Origin: Trichinella spiralis | Lineage: Eukaryota > Nematoda > Enoplea > Trichinellida > Trichinellidae | DNA: 64,000 bases | Direction: 5' to 3' | NCBI GenBank assembly: GCA_000181795.3 | Contig: CM012954.1 | Span: 1,534,014-1,598,013 of the forward strand | Shown here: positions 22,530 through 33,216 of the stretch, one piece after another | Layout of the letters: every line of letters begins with the position of its first letter | Numbering within the stretch: the stretch's first letter is position 1 | The notes under the pieces: model-generated | Seen by the model: only the letters and a program-made list of their open reading frames with translations | Databases searched by the model: none | Told to the model about the DNA's origin: nothing | Translations under genes and position numbers: made by a program

Positions 22530-25500
22530 GAAGGAAGCGCGCGCGCGTGTGTGTGTGCAAGAGAGAGTGAGAGAGTGAGTGAATGAAAGCGTGCGAGCGA
22601 GCGAAAAGCAGCAATAATAACAGGCCATTGCCGCCGGTTAAGCTGCAAACAGTTCAATGAGTACGGAAACGAATCAATGCAGCAGGCCGATGAACGGCAA
22701 GGTGAAATGGTAAATCAATTTCCGCCGACAACGCTAACTCGAATTTCTCCTGTCTGCCAACTGTACAGTAATACTACTAGTAGTGGTGGTGGTGTTGAAA
22801 TGTATAACGAAATATCATCATGTTGAGGATGAAAATAAATCAGCAACAGCAACAACAACACCCTGCAGATCGACAAGGAAATTAGACGAACATCAAAGGC
22901 AACAACGGTTGCTTACAACATGAAAGCACACCGTCACTTAGCAACAATTGACTCAGACGGAAATACTTGGAAAAACAACAACGTTCGATCAGGTTCTCCC
23001 AGTTATAATAGTTTTTTCTTTCATCATTATTCGTAATATAAAAAAAAACAAATGTGTACGGTATTTTATATAGTTAGTTGTCTTTTTGTAAAATCAATAA
23101 AAATAAACGTATCTTACACTCGTGGAGTTGGCGGCGCGGTGCAGTAGCATGTAAAGAGAAACGTTTGGAAAATACTGGAGTCGACAGGTCGGGAGTAAAA
23201 TTTGGTCATAACGCAGAGCCGGTCACAAACAAAAGACCGCCAGTTTTCGAGGTTCATTCTTTTTCACAACGCATCATTATTATTATTATTATTATATTCA
23301 TGAAACAAGCGTCCGGTTCGGGGGAGAATTCAGAGCGAACTATTATTGTTCATTCGTCGGCATTTCGGTGGCCTGCAACGTTGAATCATCATCATCATCA
23401 GTATTGTATAGTCAAAAATAGAAATCAAAAGTATCTTGTCGAATCCCACTGCTCAACTGACCACCGCCTTGGTTAATTTAGGCTTAATAAAAAGCATCGT
23501 CCTTTTTTCACCAGTTTTTGAATAAAAATGCTGAAGTCTGCCGATGAAAGGCAATTGGTGGCCAAACTGACTAACCAACTAACTGGTCGACGAACATGTC
23601 CGGACACAAACCGGACTTGTCGGCAAAACAGATTTCATTGGTCAGTTTTTGATGCTAACCACCAGCAGGCTCGGTGAGATGGGAGAAAAACAACTTGGGC
23701 CAAGTGAATTTCGTCCAACATCTGTCGGAACAGATGCAGAAAAGGCGGTGCCGGAAGTGAACAAGTCAGGTGCAGGCAGATGCTGCAGGACGATAAGCCG
23801 CTGACTGAGCGACCTTCGCCGAGCACAATACACAGTCTATTATTGTCATCAGAAAAAGCAGCAGAATAGGTTGAGAGAAAACTGATCCATCTCCACTGCC
23901 CAAGAGAGACAGACATACGGGCACACATTGGAGAAAAACAAGGAAAAAAACAAAAGAAAACCACTACGACCTCTCTCTCTTCAAAGCAATGCGATGATAT
24001 CCGTCCATTGTTATAACTATTGTAATGAGAAAAGTTTCATCTGTACATATATTTATGATCAGTTTGACTTGGATGGTTTTGGACTTGTGTTTTTTCGCTG
24101 TTGGCATTTCCTTCAAAACCTACCGTACTACTACTAATGTAGGCTACAGATGCAGTGGAGTGGAACACCGAAGCCAGCCGGTGGAAAACGCTCGCCCATA
24201 CACACGTACACACGTTCAGTACAATAGGATCCGGTCGAACAAGAAAAATCAGGACAAGTGAACAATACAACGCCCTGACCCTAGGGACGATTTTCTATCT
24301 ATCCGCACAATTCCACCGTCCATCTCTGAAACGCGGATCGCTTGGAATGAATGCCCAATTTGGCGTCGAGAGAAAATTGTATACATAAAGCGATAGGGGA
24401 AAAAGTTTGAATAAAGTCATCCACCGTAACAAGCAGCAAGAGAGAGAGAAAGTGAGTGGAGAGTTGAAATACGTCAATGAAAAAATGGAAATTAACATTT
24501 CTTACTTTTTCTTGGCACTGTGAGTCGATCGATGATAATAATATTCGGCAATTGGGAAAATTAGAACCAAACTATACTAATAGGGAGAAGAAGTGAAGCT
24601 TGAAAATTATGATACTTGAGTAGTTGCAATTTTTCAAAACACTACTTCACAATAGACAAAACAACACCGACTTGAAAAGGGGATAAATAAGATAATTATT
24701 ACCAGAGGAGTTCAATGGCCGAATTTCATTGGTTGACAAACAAGCAACCAACAATTTTCCCACCGTTGCAATGAAAAGTGAAAAGTGAAGAAAGGGAGCT
24801 AGCCGAGCCATGTTGAAGTGTTCGAAAGGTTTTCACCCGTTGCTAGCGGAATATATACGCTTGTCCTTGACAACGTGAAGATTAGGTCGCCGGTCCGTGA
24901 GGATGAACGACGATCAAAATGAACAAGCGGATCTTGGACTACCCAATTTTATACGGCCGAGTCAGACGCCAACTGGAAAACAATTCAACTCCAACCGTCC
25001 GTCGTCCGTCTGTTGTCCGCCTGTCCGCATGGAATCCAGCCCAGTAATGGCAGCTGCTCGGCGACGACAGCCAACGCCAGCTGTCGCTGAAGGACAACCA
25101 CCGACATCACCGTTTCCATTTCATAACATCCAAGCCGACAAAACGCTCGTTCACGTTGTCAACCGTACGGCAAAGCAACTTTGTTTTTCACATTCTTGAT
25201 TTAAATTTTCAAACCAACCAATGAACCAACACGCAAATGAACCAAAAACATACAAAAATTCAAACAGAGCAACAATTACAACTCGTATCAGGAAACGGAT
25301 ATGCGCTTGACAAGTTGCTGAACGGCTGCTGCTGCCGCATACATAATCAGGACCGAAAACTTGTCCCGGAGGGGAATATCGATCAATTCGGTAAATCAGA
25401 CGTCAGTTGTTGGTTGAAAACGCTGAAAATGCTCAATTTCAACGTTCACCTCTACTAACAACTGTCGCACAACAATTCAAAAACCACAGTCACTCATCGT

Positions 25501-26154
25501 GTTGAAAAAACCTACCAAAAACTTGTACCTACCTGTTTTTTTAAAAACTACAGTAAGAATAACGTTGCCGAGTAAAATGGAACAAAAAGCTTCCCTGCGG
25601 TGTGGAAAATGGCGCAGTTGCAAATTTTCAGCTGCTCTCAGTTGTCTCAGTGAACGTGAAAACACGTTCTCCCAGTACAAATAGCCTTGGGCAATATTTT
25701 TCACGAGCAAAATTCATAATGGCAAGCAAGCAGTTTGGAAACGTTGCCATCACTTAATAGAATCACTTTTACACGAGAGAAAAAAGTCTAAAACGACAGA
25801 AGCAACAACAAAACACGAATAATTTATAAACACAAAACAAAAAACAAAATAGCAAAAAAATTCGAAATTAATATAACAATACATATTCGATAAAAGAAAA
25901 AATCCAGCATTGCATGTGCATTATATGTGAAAATGAACGTAAAATTCAATTTCAGAAGCAAAATTCAACAGTTTACCATAAATAGTAACAACAACCAACA
26001 TATTTTAAAATAAAATAACAAAAATGACACTTCCGAAAACATAAATTGACAAAAAAATATTTCAAACAATCATGTTATCTAAATCTAAATGTGAAAATAT
26101 AAACAACTATTAAATCACACAAATGATCGACAACAGATAAGATACTTGAGTTAG
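21371..26154. other. Repeat-rich non-coding region upstream of the U6 gene
   Basis: Mixed-composition DNA with several open frames of 60-130 codons. None has recognisable homology, and most lie in simple repeats or lack splice context. A short exon-like piece on the minus strand near 22060-22130 (PAILHDFLLSSNVDPVLSAW, flanked by CTCAG and GTAAGAAT) is the best of them. A compound GA/GC/GT repeat lies at 22496-22558. A TTTA tract lies near 22270. No RNA gene was recognised here. Confidence 0.4.
22496..22558. repeat. Compound (GA)n-(GC)n-(GT)n microsatellite
   Basis: A purine GA tract passes into an alternating GC tract and then an alternating GT tract. The GC/GT part (about 22537-22558) is a perfect purine-pyrimidine alternation, a classic Z-DNA-prone sequence. 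The GA part can form triplex DNA. Confidence 0.9.
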
Positions 26155-26205
26155 AAAAAATTTGGAACGCTTCACGAATTTGCGTGTCATCCTTGCGCAG
26201 GGGCC

Positions 26206-26244
<39 letters not shown>

Positions 26245-26258
26245 CCCATGGAATGGAC
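26155..26258 (-). ncRNA. U6: U6 spliceosomal snRNA
   Basis: Catalytic RNA of the spliceosome, transcribed by RNA polymerase III. The minus strand carries the invariant ACAGAGA box, the AGC triad region in GATTAGCATGGCCCC, TGCGCAAGGATGACACGC, and the 3' end GCGTTCCAAATTTTTT, whose T run is the Pol III terminator. The 5' part GTCCATTCCATGGGC folds into the six-base-pair capping stem-loop with a three-base loop, so the gene is intact at both ends and likely functional. A TATA element lies at the correct distance upstream. Any protein frame across it is a shadow. Confidence 0.97.
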
Positions 26259-26280
26259 ATCTACTCCACCCCGAGTGATG

Positions 26281-26288
26281 TATATAAA
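26281..26288 (-). promoter_or_regulatory. TATA element of the U6 gene
   Basis: TTTATATA on the minus strand lies 23-30 bases upstream of the inferred U6 start. This is the position that fixes RNA polymerase III use on external snRNA promoters. I could not identify a proximal sequence element by eye; it would be expected around 26308-26330. Confidence 0.7.
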
Positions 26289-26330
26289 TGAGAAAATTTT
26301 TACTATAATGAGAAATTGGGTTTTACTATT

Positions 26331-27410
26331 TAATATTTAGTTAATTGAGACAAATTAAAACACTTTTTTATTAAATCCAAATAAAATAATATTCTTTTTT
26401 TACAAAATTAATATTTTTATTACTTTTATTTTTATTTTGAATTCAAAAATGTTCCTCAAACTATACAGTAAAATTAACACATTAATGAGATGCATGATAC
26501 TTTTGTCGTTCTGTATTGCAAAGGATTTTGATTAATTAAAATAGTATTAATCATTCTTAATTTTTACATTCAATTTTAATTTTGAAGGAAATACTGCAGA
26601 TAAAGTGCGTTAAGCATTTTGATCTATTTTACTCATATAAAAGTGTCTGCTCCTTTATGCCTGCACATTTTGACTTTGTTTTTTTGAATTTTACCTACAG
26701 TAGCTTAAAGTAAGTTTTAATAACTGTAAACTTTATTATTTGAAATAATTTCAGTTGGATAAAATAATTTTCATTTAAAAATTAATGACAACATAATGAT
26801 GTTATACGTTTTAATTGTAAAATGCAGCATATAATTTTCTCACGCTATGAATGTATACTTATGAACACCAAAGTCTGCCTTACTGTATCAAACAAAAAAA
26901 CAAGCAAGTATGAACAATTTTCAAAATTCAAAATTAACTTCGTTTTGCATTGCAAAGATGCAAAATCGTCTTCTAAACCTGACCGACATTATTTCTGAAG
27001 ACAATAATTGCTCGTGCAATTTTGCGAGACTGCTTGTTACAGCGCACTGCTGGTAAAATCTTTTTCTTCCAAAAAACGCATTTGAAAAGATCACTAATTC
27101 ATAAGTATAATTTGGGATGTTTGATTAATTGGAAATACCCTTCTCCTGATATGTTAATAGGCCATCGTTTGCATCTTTGGAAAGTATTTTTGAATTGCTG
27201 TTCTTTTCTGGTGGCTGCTGGTTAATCCGTGAGAGAATGCTCATTGCTAGGAATAGTGTTGTTCAATGTGCACAAACAACAGCAGTCGCTTTCGTCTAAT
27301 CATCATCATCTTGTTCGTTGAAATTGGCAAATCAAGTCCTAAATCCGTCTGGCTTATAACCAAGCAAACAGAACGGAAAAGAGTTGAAAAAGCGGCTTCT
27401 TCGCTCGACG
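26331..27410. other. AT-rich intergenic region
   Basis: About 1.1 kb between the U6 promoter and the coiled-coil protein gene. It has no coding signal that I trust. A second copy of the ACAGTAGCTT motif sits at 26697-26706. The last 200 bases before the next start codon are G+C-richer and may be promoter or 5' UTR. Confidence 0.45.
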
Positions 27411-28616
27411 ATGGGCAACACGAATTCGTGCCGTAGTGCTGCTGCTGGCAACAAGAAGAAGAAACGTGACAATAGCTGTGACAACGGCACTATTGTCGGC
27501 TTGAAAGGCCCGAAGAAGAGGACCTCAACGGACAAGACCATCAACTGCAAGCATCTTCTGCAACAAGCTAACGTCCGACAACGGGACCGACGAAGCGTTG
27601 GAAGCCTTTTGCGCTTCACTTCAGTGGCCAACATGTCGACTACAACAACTGATCGTCACAATCGTCGCAAACGTTGCTGCAGCGAATCGAATGTATTTTT
27701 CAACAAAATTCACGAACAAGCTGAACACCCAATCCAACAACGTATTTCTTCAACTGGATCCGGTAATTTGAATACAAGTATTATTAATTTGCCTTCTCAC
27801 TGTATCTATGTCAAATTTCACCTTTCAGATGATCTCTGCTCATCTGTAACAGCAGACGATGCTGTGGATTGGGCGTTGAAATTTTCCCCATGGCACGACG
27901 ATTTGGAAAGCGTCTACGAGGTAGTTTTGCTGTTGTTGTTGTTCTTTTCTGTCTGCTTCAAGCTTATTTTCTGAAAACTTGCAGAGCTTGAAACGAGAAC
28001 AACGCCTGCAAAGTGAAATTCGCCTGTTGAAGTTGCAAAAAATTATGCTCAAAAATCGTCTAGAAACTGTCAACCACGACAGAGAAACGTGGAAACTGAA
28101 AGTAATGCTTGCATTCGCCTTCTTGTGCTTGTTGTAATTGGCTAATCTGACCAAAATTTAGTGTCACGTTCTGGAAATGCAACTGAGTCGATCGGAACGA
28201 AGCTGCAGTTCGCCAGCGCTAACCACCACCACCAGCAACAACAGCAGAAGCAGCAGCGCTGCCCGCTCTCCTAATCCACGTCTGCGTACACTGACGCCAG
28301 CATTAAATAAAGTATTTATAAAAAAATAAGCGGCACGTTTAATATATACATATTTCTGTCTGTTTTATTTTTCTGCTTCATCAAGAAGTCAACAACGATG
28401 TTTCCGCATTACAGTGCTGAGCGGAAAATATACACCCCACTGACGAAACCGCACGTCACGTTCGACATGACCCCGGATATGATTCATTACAATGAAAGTG
28501 ACAGTCCACTGGATTCATTCGATCTGCTTTGTCATAAGCTAAAATCGGAAATCAACGTTCTCGAAGAGCAGCTCAACCAAGTCAATCGCAGAGTCTACCG
28601 CGGTGTTCAACAATGA
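27411..28616 (+). CDS. Novel coiled-coil protein with an N-myristoylation motif, 313 aa
   Basis: Exons 27411-27762, 27829-27920, 27985-28101, 28162-28311, 28386-28616, all in phase. The protein begins MGNTNSCRS: Gly2 with Ser6 fits the N-myristoyltransferase consensus, and Cys7 could be palmitoylated. A long basic, low-complexity segment follows (GNKKKKRD, RRKRCCSESN), consistent with membrane binding. Residues about 149-190 form a likely coiled coil (SLKREQRLQSEIRLLKLQKI, then MLKNRLETVN). A Ser/Thr/Asn-rich linker (SSPALTTTTSNNSRSSS) separates it from a C-terminal part with a second heptad-like helix (LKSEINVLEEQLNQVNRRV). I do not recognise the family; the start resembles cyclin Y but no cyclin box follows. 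The last acceptor is a tandem AAGAAG, so two forms differing by one Lys are possible. Confidence 0.65.
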
Positions 28617-28809
28617 TCATTATTGTAGAATAAGTTGTTTTTTCTCATTCTTGATAAACAAATTAACATTTACACCTACCTCGATTAATGAAATGAACAG
28701 TTTGAGTATTGGCTTAAAGTTTAATTGTTCATCTGTTTAAGCGAGTTGAAAAATAATTATAAAACTCCAACTTGTCATATAACACGTCATATGCATGCCA
28801 ACAAGCAGG

Positions 28810-29862
28810 TTAAGATTCTCCTTGAGATTTGTTTTTCATAGCCGATGCATAGCGTTCAATGTCATCCAGACTCAGTGTATCCAACAGTTCTGAATAACGC
28901 TGAAAAATGAAAAAACAATTTTAAAAAATTACCATCTGAAAGAAATTACCATTAAAAAATATTACCTGAATAGCTGAATTAATGGCTGCAAAACGATCTG
29001 CATCCGAAAGATTGGCCACACCTTTGAGCAAGTTTTCCAGTGTGTCTTTCAACTGAGCTTCGTGACGTGGAGTGGATAACAGTAAATAAACGTGAGATCC
29101 ATCAACAATTTTCTCCGACAACAACGTGTTATTATCTAAGTAATTCAATTTTATATCACAATTGACATTTGAATCACGTTTCCAAAATCAAACCTCGCAT
29201 TACATGTTAATTATTGCTTAAAAAAGTTCCAAATTTAAAAATAAGCATCTAATAAAATTAACACCTATTATCCAATTAGGGTAAAAGTGCGTTACAAGGT
29301 TAAATTGGAAATTCACGCGAGCAAACAAATTTATACCAAATCACAAATATCACTACCATTGAGAAATTGGTGAAATTACAATTTACACACGTCCACATCG
29401 TTTATGAATTAGTCATTTCAAATTACTGCTAAAAAGAACGAAAGTTCAAATTAACCACCAAGTGAGACCATCATCTTAACCTCATTTGTCGGAACTACAG
29501 TGTACCGTATTCAAATAAACGCGACATATTATGTTCTTGAACAATTTTGAACTTTAACAAACATATGAAATCAACATTTTAAGAAATGTTCTTTTCAAAA
29601 AAAAATATTCTTTTCATATCATCATACCATTCAAAAACTTTCCATTCATTATCAGCCGTTGCTCTTCAACAGGAATATGTAATCGTTCTGATAACTGCTC
29701 TTTGATATGCATCACTAGCGACGAATCGGAAAGCTTAATTGTATTTTACAAATTTTAAAATTACTTCAAAAACAATTAACAACAGCTGATAAGCCTCACT
29801 TGCAATAAAATACACGGTTTAGAAATTCGAGAAACTTTTACACGTAACACATTCGATGACAT
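28810..29862 (-). CDS. Ubiquitin-like protein 4 (UBL4A/Get5) homologue, 4 exons, 142 aa
   Basis: Exons on the minus strand: 29862-29800, 29733-29628, 29135-28966, 28899-28810, all in phase. Residues about 5-76 form a ubiquitin-like domain: HIKEQLSERLHIPVEEQRLI, then MNGKFLNDNNTLLSEKIVDG and YLLL. The C-terminus, RYSELLDTLSLDDIERYA, matches the short dimerisation and BAG6-binding helix of UBL4A (LTLDDIERLA). The family passes tail-anchored membrane proteins from SGTA to TRC40/Get3 for insertion into the ER. This function follows from the family and is not visible in the sequence. The length is close to human UBL4A (157 aa). It converges with the coiled-coil gene, with only about 190 bases between stops. 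A TTTTAG acceptor precedes the start by about 20 bases. Confidence 0.85.
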
Positions 29863-32098
29863 GTTAGCCAAAAAATTCTGTGCTAAAATTAAATCACTGA
29901 TGCACTAACAAGTAAAAGAAATATGCTGAATCCAAAATCACACCGTCAACAGTACTAAAATTACAAACAATACTGCGCTGTAATGTAAAGGGACTAAAAA
30001 AAGAGTATAAAATTTCAATTTATTACAGCAACAGAACAAACTACAGGCCAACTTATAAATCAATTTGTAAGAAAAATTACGATAAATAAAAAAATATCAA
30101 AAAATCTTACCGTCACCGATCAGATTGAAAAAAATTTAAAACACAATAAAACAACACCGCAGACAATAGTTCCCTTCAACACCGGTAGCACTTGAAATGA
30201 TACTCAACAGCGCAACAGAATGATAATTGTTACATAATAATAATCAAGTACAAATTTATATCGTAAGGAAAAATATGCGTTAATAGTTTTCAATGAATAA
30301 GGTTCTCAATTCAAATAAAAAGCATCTTATTAAGTGCAAACATCATGTGAATATATCGTGTGAAAGTACATTTGAAACTGCTAGCGGTAAAACTAGATGA
30401 AAAATAATATTATGTAAATAAACAAAAAACGCAATTATAATAACAGTTTAAATAATAAACGCTAAAGTCACATTCCAATTTTATTATGAATCACTGTTCG
30501 TTATTAGTAAGAAAATTCATACTACAATCATACGCATGCATACAGTTAATTAATACCTCATTTTTAAATTAAATACAGTCTGTTTAGTTGGTGAAAAAAT
30601 TATTCTTTTATTAAAACAATAGTGTTTAAAAATATATGTGTAGATTTGAAAATTAAACTTTAACAATAGTAGTAAAATAAGAATTGTTTTACGAATAATG
30701 AATAAAATTTAGTAATATTGAATAAGTATGGTCGGTGTTCAATGAATAGCAAATTTTGCTGTTATGTTTATATTATTTTGAATATTGTTCATAATTGATG
30801 GTTGGAGAGACTTGTCTGGTTTGGTTTTTCGCTTTCGCATGCGTCGTCGACAATTTTATTATTCAAATGAATGGTTATTTGAAAATTTGACGGCATCAGA
30901 ATGAACGTAAAACGCTTTCCATGTATAATTTCCATGACAACGTCGGCTACTATGGAAGCCGTCCGGTTCCGTGAGACGTGCATTTCAAGCTTATTCTGTT
31001 TTACTCCAATTGTAAGCCATATGTGCACAGTGTAAAATGCAGTGTAGCTGCTGTGCACGTGCTCGCATGCGTGGCGTTCTAATTGATTGATCGAAATGGT
31101 CAGACCTAGAAGGAGGCAGGTGCGCCGCTGGTTCTCAGAGTATGCTTATCGATTCCAAGCGGCTGTCTATGTTTAAAATGATCACGACGGTGCAATTCTA
31201 TTGGATGTTGATTGATTATGCGATCAGCCACGGGGGCAGTACAGTGTAGCCAGTCAACCGTGATCACAATTTCATTTCACATGTACGAGACGGGAGAACG
31301 CAAAATACAAGATGGGCAAGGGTGGAAAATGCGAAAATAGAACAGAAAAGCAAGGCAAAAATGAAAAACAAAATCCTGAATCATCACATTGCTAATGTTT
31401 GGCAAGCTTTAATGATTCAAACGCGCAGCTTGCTCGGCGCAATTGGTCAATAAAGAACAGACAACGTCGAGAGTAATTGGCGGCAAAATTGGGCGCCGCA
31501 GGCTTCTGATGATCATGTACGTCTGAGCAGCACGCTTCTTCGCCATTTTGACTCTTCCGGCTTTCAGACTAGCTTTCACACATACATGCCTACATACGTA
31601 TGTGCGTCCATACATAAATACGTACGTATGTACTTACATATAGGCGCACCTCGGATATAAATGTTAGGCCGTTGTTCTTCGCTCTCGATGCTTTTCAAAT
31701 TGTCAATAAAATCGATGTTGAAGAGAAGCAGCAATAAGTCGGCGCCTGCCAGCGCCAGCGCATCCAAGCAGATTACTTCTTCCGCGCTAATAGCGCAGCA
31801 CGGCTTCCAAAGTTCACACTGCTTTTCCCTTTCAAACGCACAGCATCCATCATTTAGCTAGTTAGCAGCTGAGTTGGTCGTCTTCGTTGTTGTCATGTTG
31901 CTTTTCAGAATTTACTATATTCATAATTTACAATTGTCCGTTCATTGACATTTGATTTATTCTTTATTGTGATTGTTTTCATATTTAACCTTGATTTTCA
32001 TCTAACTGAAAGTTCAAATTACAGTAAATAATAACTAATGTATATTTTTGAAATTAAATATTTATGTTTACTTCGCGAGGAGAAACATTTTTGCAAAT

Positions 32099-32208
32099 CA
32101 ACAACAACAACAACAACAACAACAACAACCAAATACAACATGATGAATATTATCTTCATTAACATCAAGGTTTCATCTTATACATATATATATATATATA
32201 TATATATA
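32099..32208. repeat. (CAA)n and (TA)n microsatellites
   Basis: About ten CAA units at 32099-32129 are followed by an alternating TA tract at about 32185-32208. Confidence 0.9.
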
Positions 32209-32966
32209 TCCAGCTGTGGTTAATGGCAACGCAGCCTAGCTGCGCCGTGAGCCGGAAACAGCTGCTCGCGTGAGCCTGATAAGCCGTCCAAGCAGGCACC
32301 AATGTAACTCTTCTATTGAACTCAATGATATAAATACAATAATCAATACCGAATTTTTCACCCGCTAGTGGTCAAATTTTCTGATCAGTCAGTACATATT
32401 GAATTAATTCATCATTACATTTCAAACATAGAATGCAGCTTTGTGTTCATAAATTGTTTTGTTTTTCAATTTTAGCTTAATGAAAAAACTATTTACAATA
32501 TTTATTTAAATTTTAATTTAAAAAAACTTTTTCTCAAAACTGCACTCATTCTTTGCTGTATGTATTCATTCATAAACGTGCAAATGTGAGCAAGTAAGTA
32601 AAAGTAAGCTTGTACATGAATGTGTGTGTGTGTGCGTTGAAGATGCATAAGCAAGCGCTCAGAAGTTGCTGCAATCTGCCCTGATTTGGACGAGCGCGAA
32701 CAAATTGACGCCACAACCCTCCAAGGATAGCTAAATGGAAATTGAAAACGTCGGACATGGAAATATGCGTGCAGCTTGTGACAGCTGAAAAATCAATACA
32801 AGCAGAACATGCGGGCCGATTCACAGGCACGCTTTTGCACATGACGCTTTTCATTAACGATCCTCCGTCTCTTTCTTGTCAGGCCGACTAAAAACTCGCC
32901 ACACAGTTGAACACCAAACCAGAAGATCAAACAAAAAACTGTTCCCCATGAAAAGCCAAAAACAAC

Positions 32967-33168
32967 AAAGCAAATAAATAAATAAATAAATAAACAACAC
33001 ACCCTCGATGAAATCCACTTTCAATTTTTTTTGCATTTCTAAGCCAAATATACAAAAAAAATATTTTCCCAAAAAATTTCCTTTGTTTTACACATCTATA
33101 GATGTTGAAATGCTTGCTTCTTTCCACATCTCTTTTACCATACAGCTTATAACAACTTATAGCAATCG

Positions 33169-33208
<40 letters not shown>
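32967..33208. repeat. (AATA)n and (AT)n microsatellites
   Basis: Several AATA units end near 32992. A separate AT tract of about 19 units occupies 33170-33208. A short unremarkable sequence lies between them. Confidence 0.9.

Positions 33209-33216
<8 letters not shown>

Noticed and set aside
22366-22657. Overlapping minus-strand open frames rich in Ser, Leu and His
   Set aside because: They are three-frame translations of the GA/GC/GT compound repeat and have no splice or start context.
24025-24261. 78-codon plus-strand frame with a signal-peptide-like start (MRKVSSVHIFMISLTWMVLD)
   Set aside because: No splice or promoter context, no recognisable mature domain, and it lies in repeat-rich DNA. 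Kept only as a remote possibility.
26075-26260. 61-codon minus-strand protein frame
   Set aside because: It lies across the U6 snRNA gene, which fully explains the sequence.
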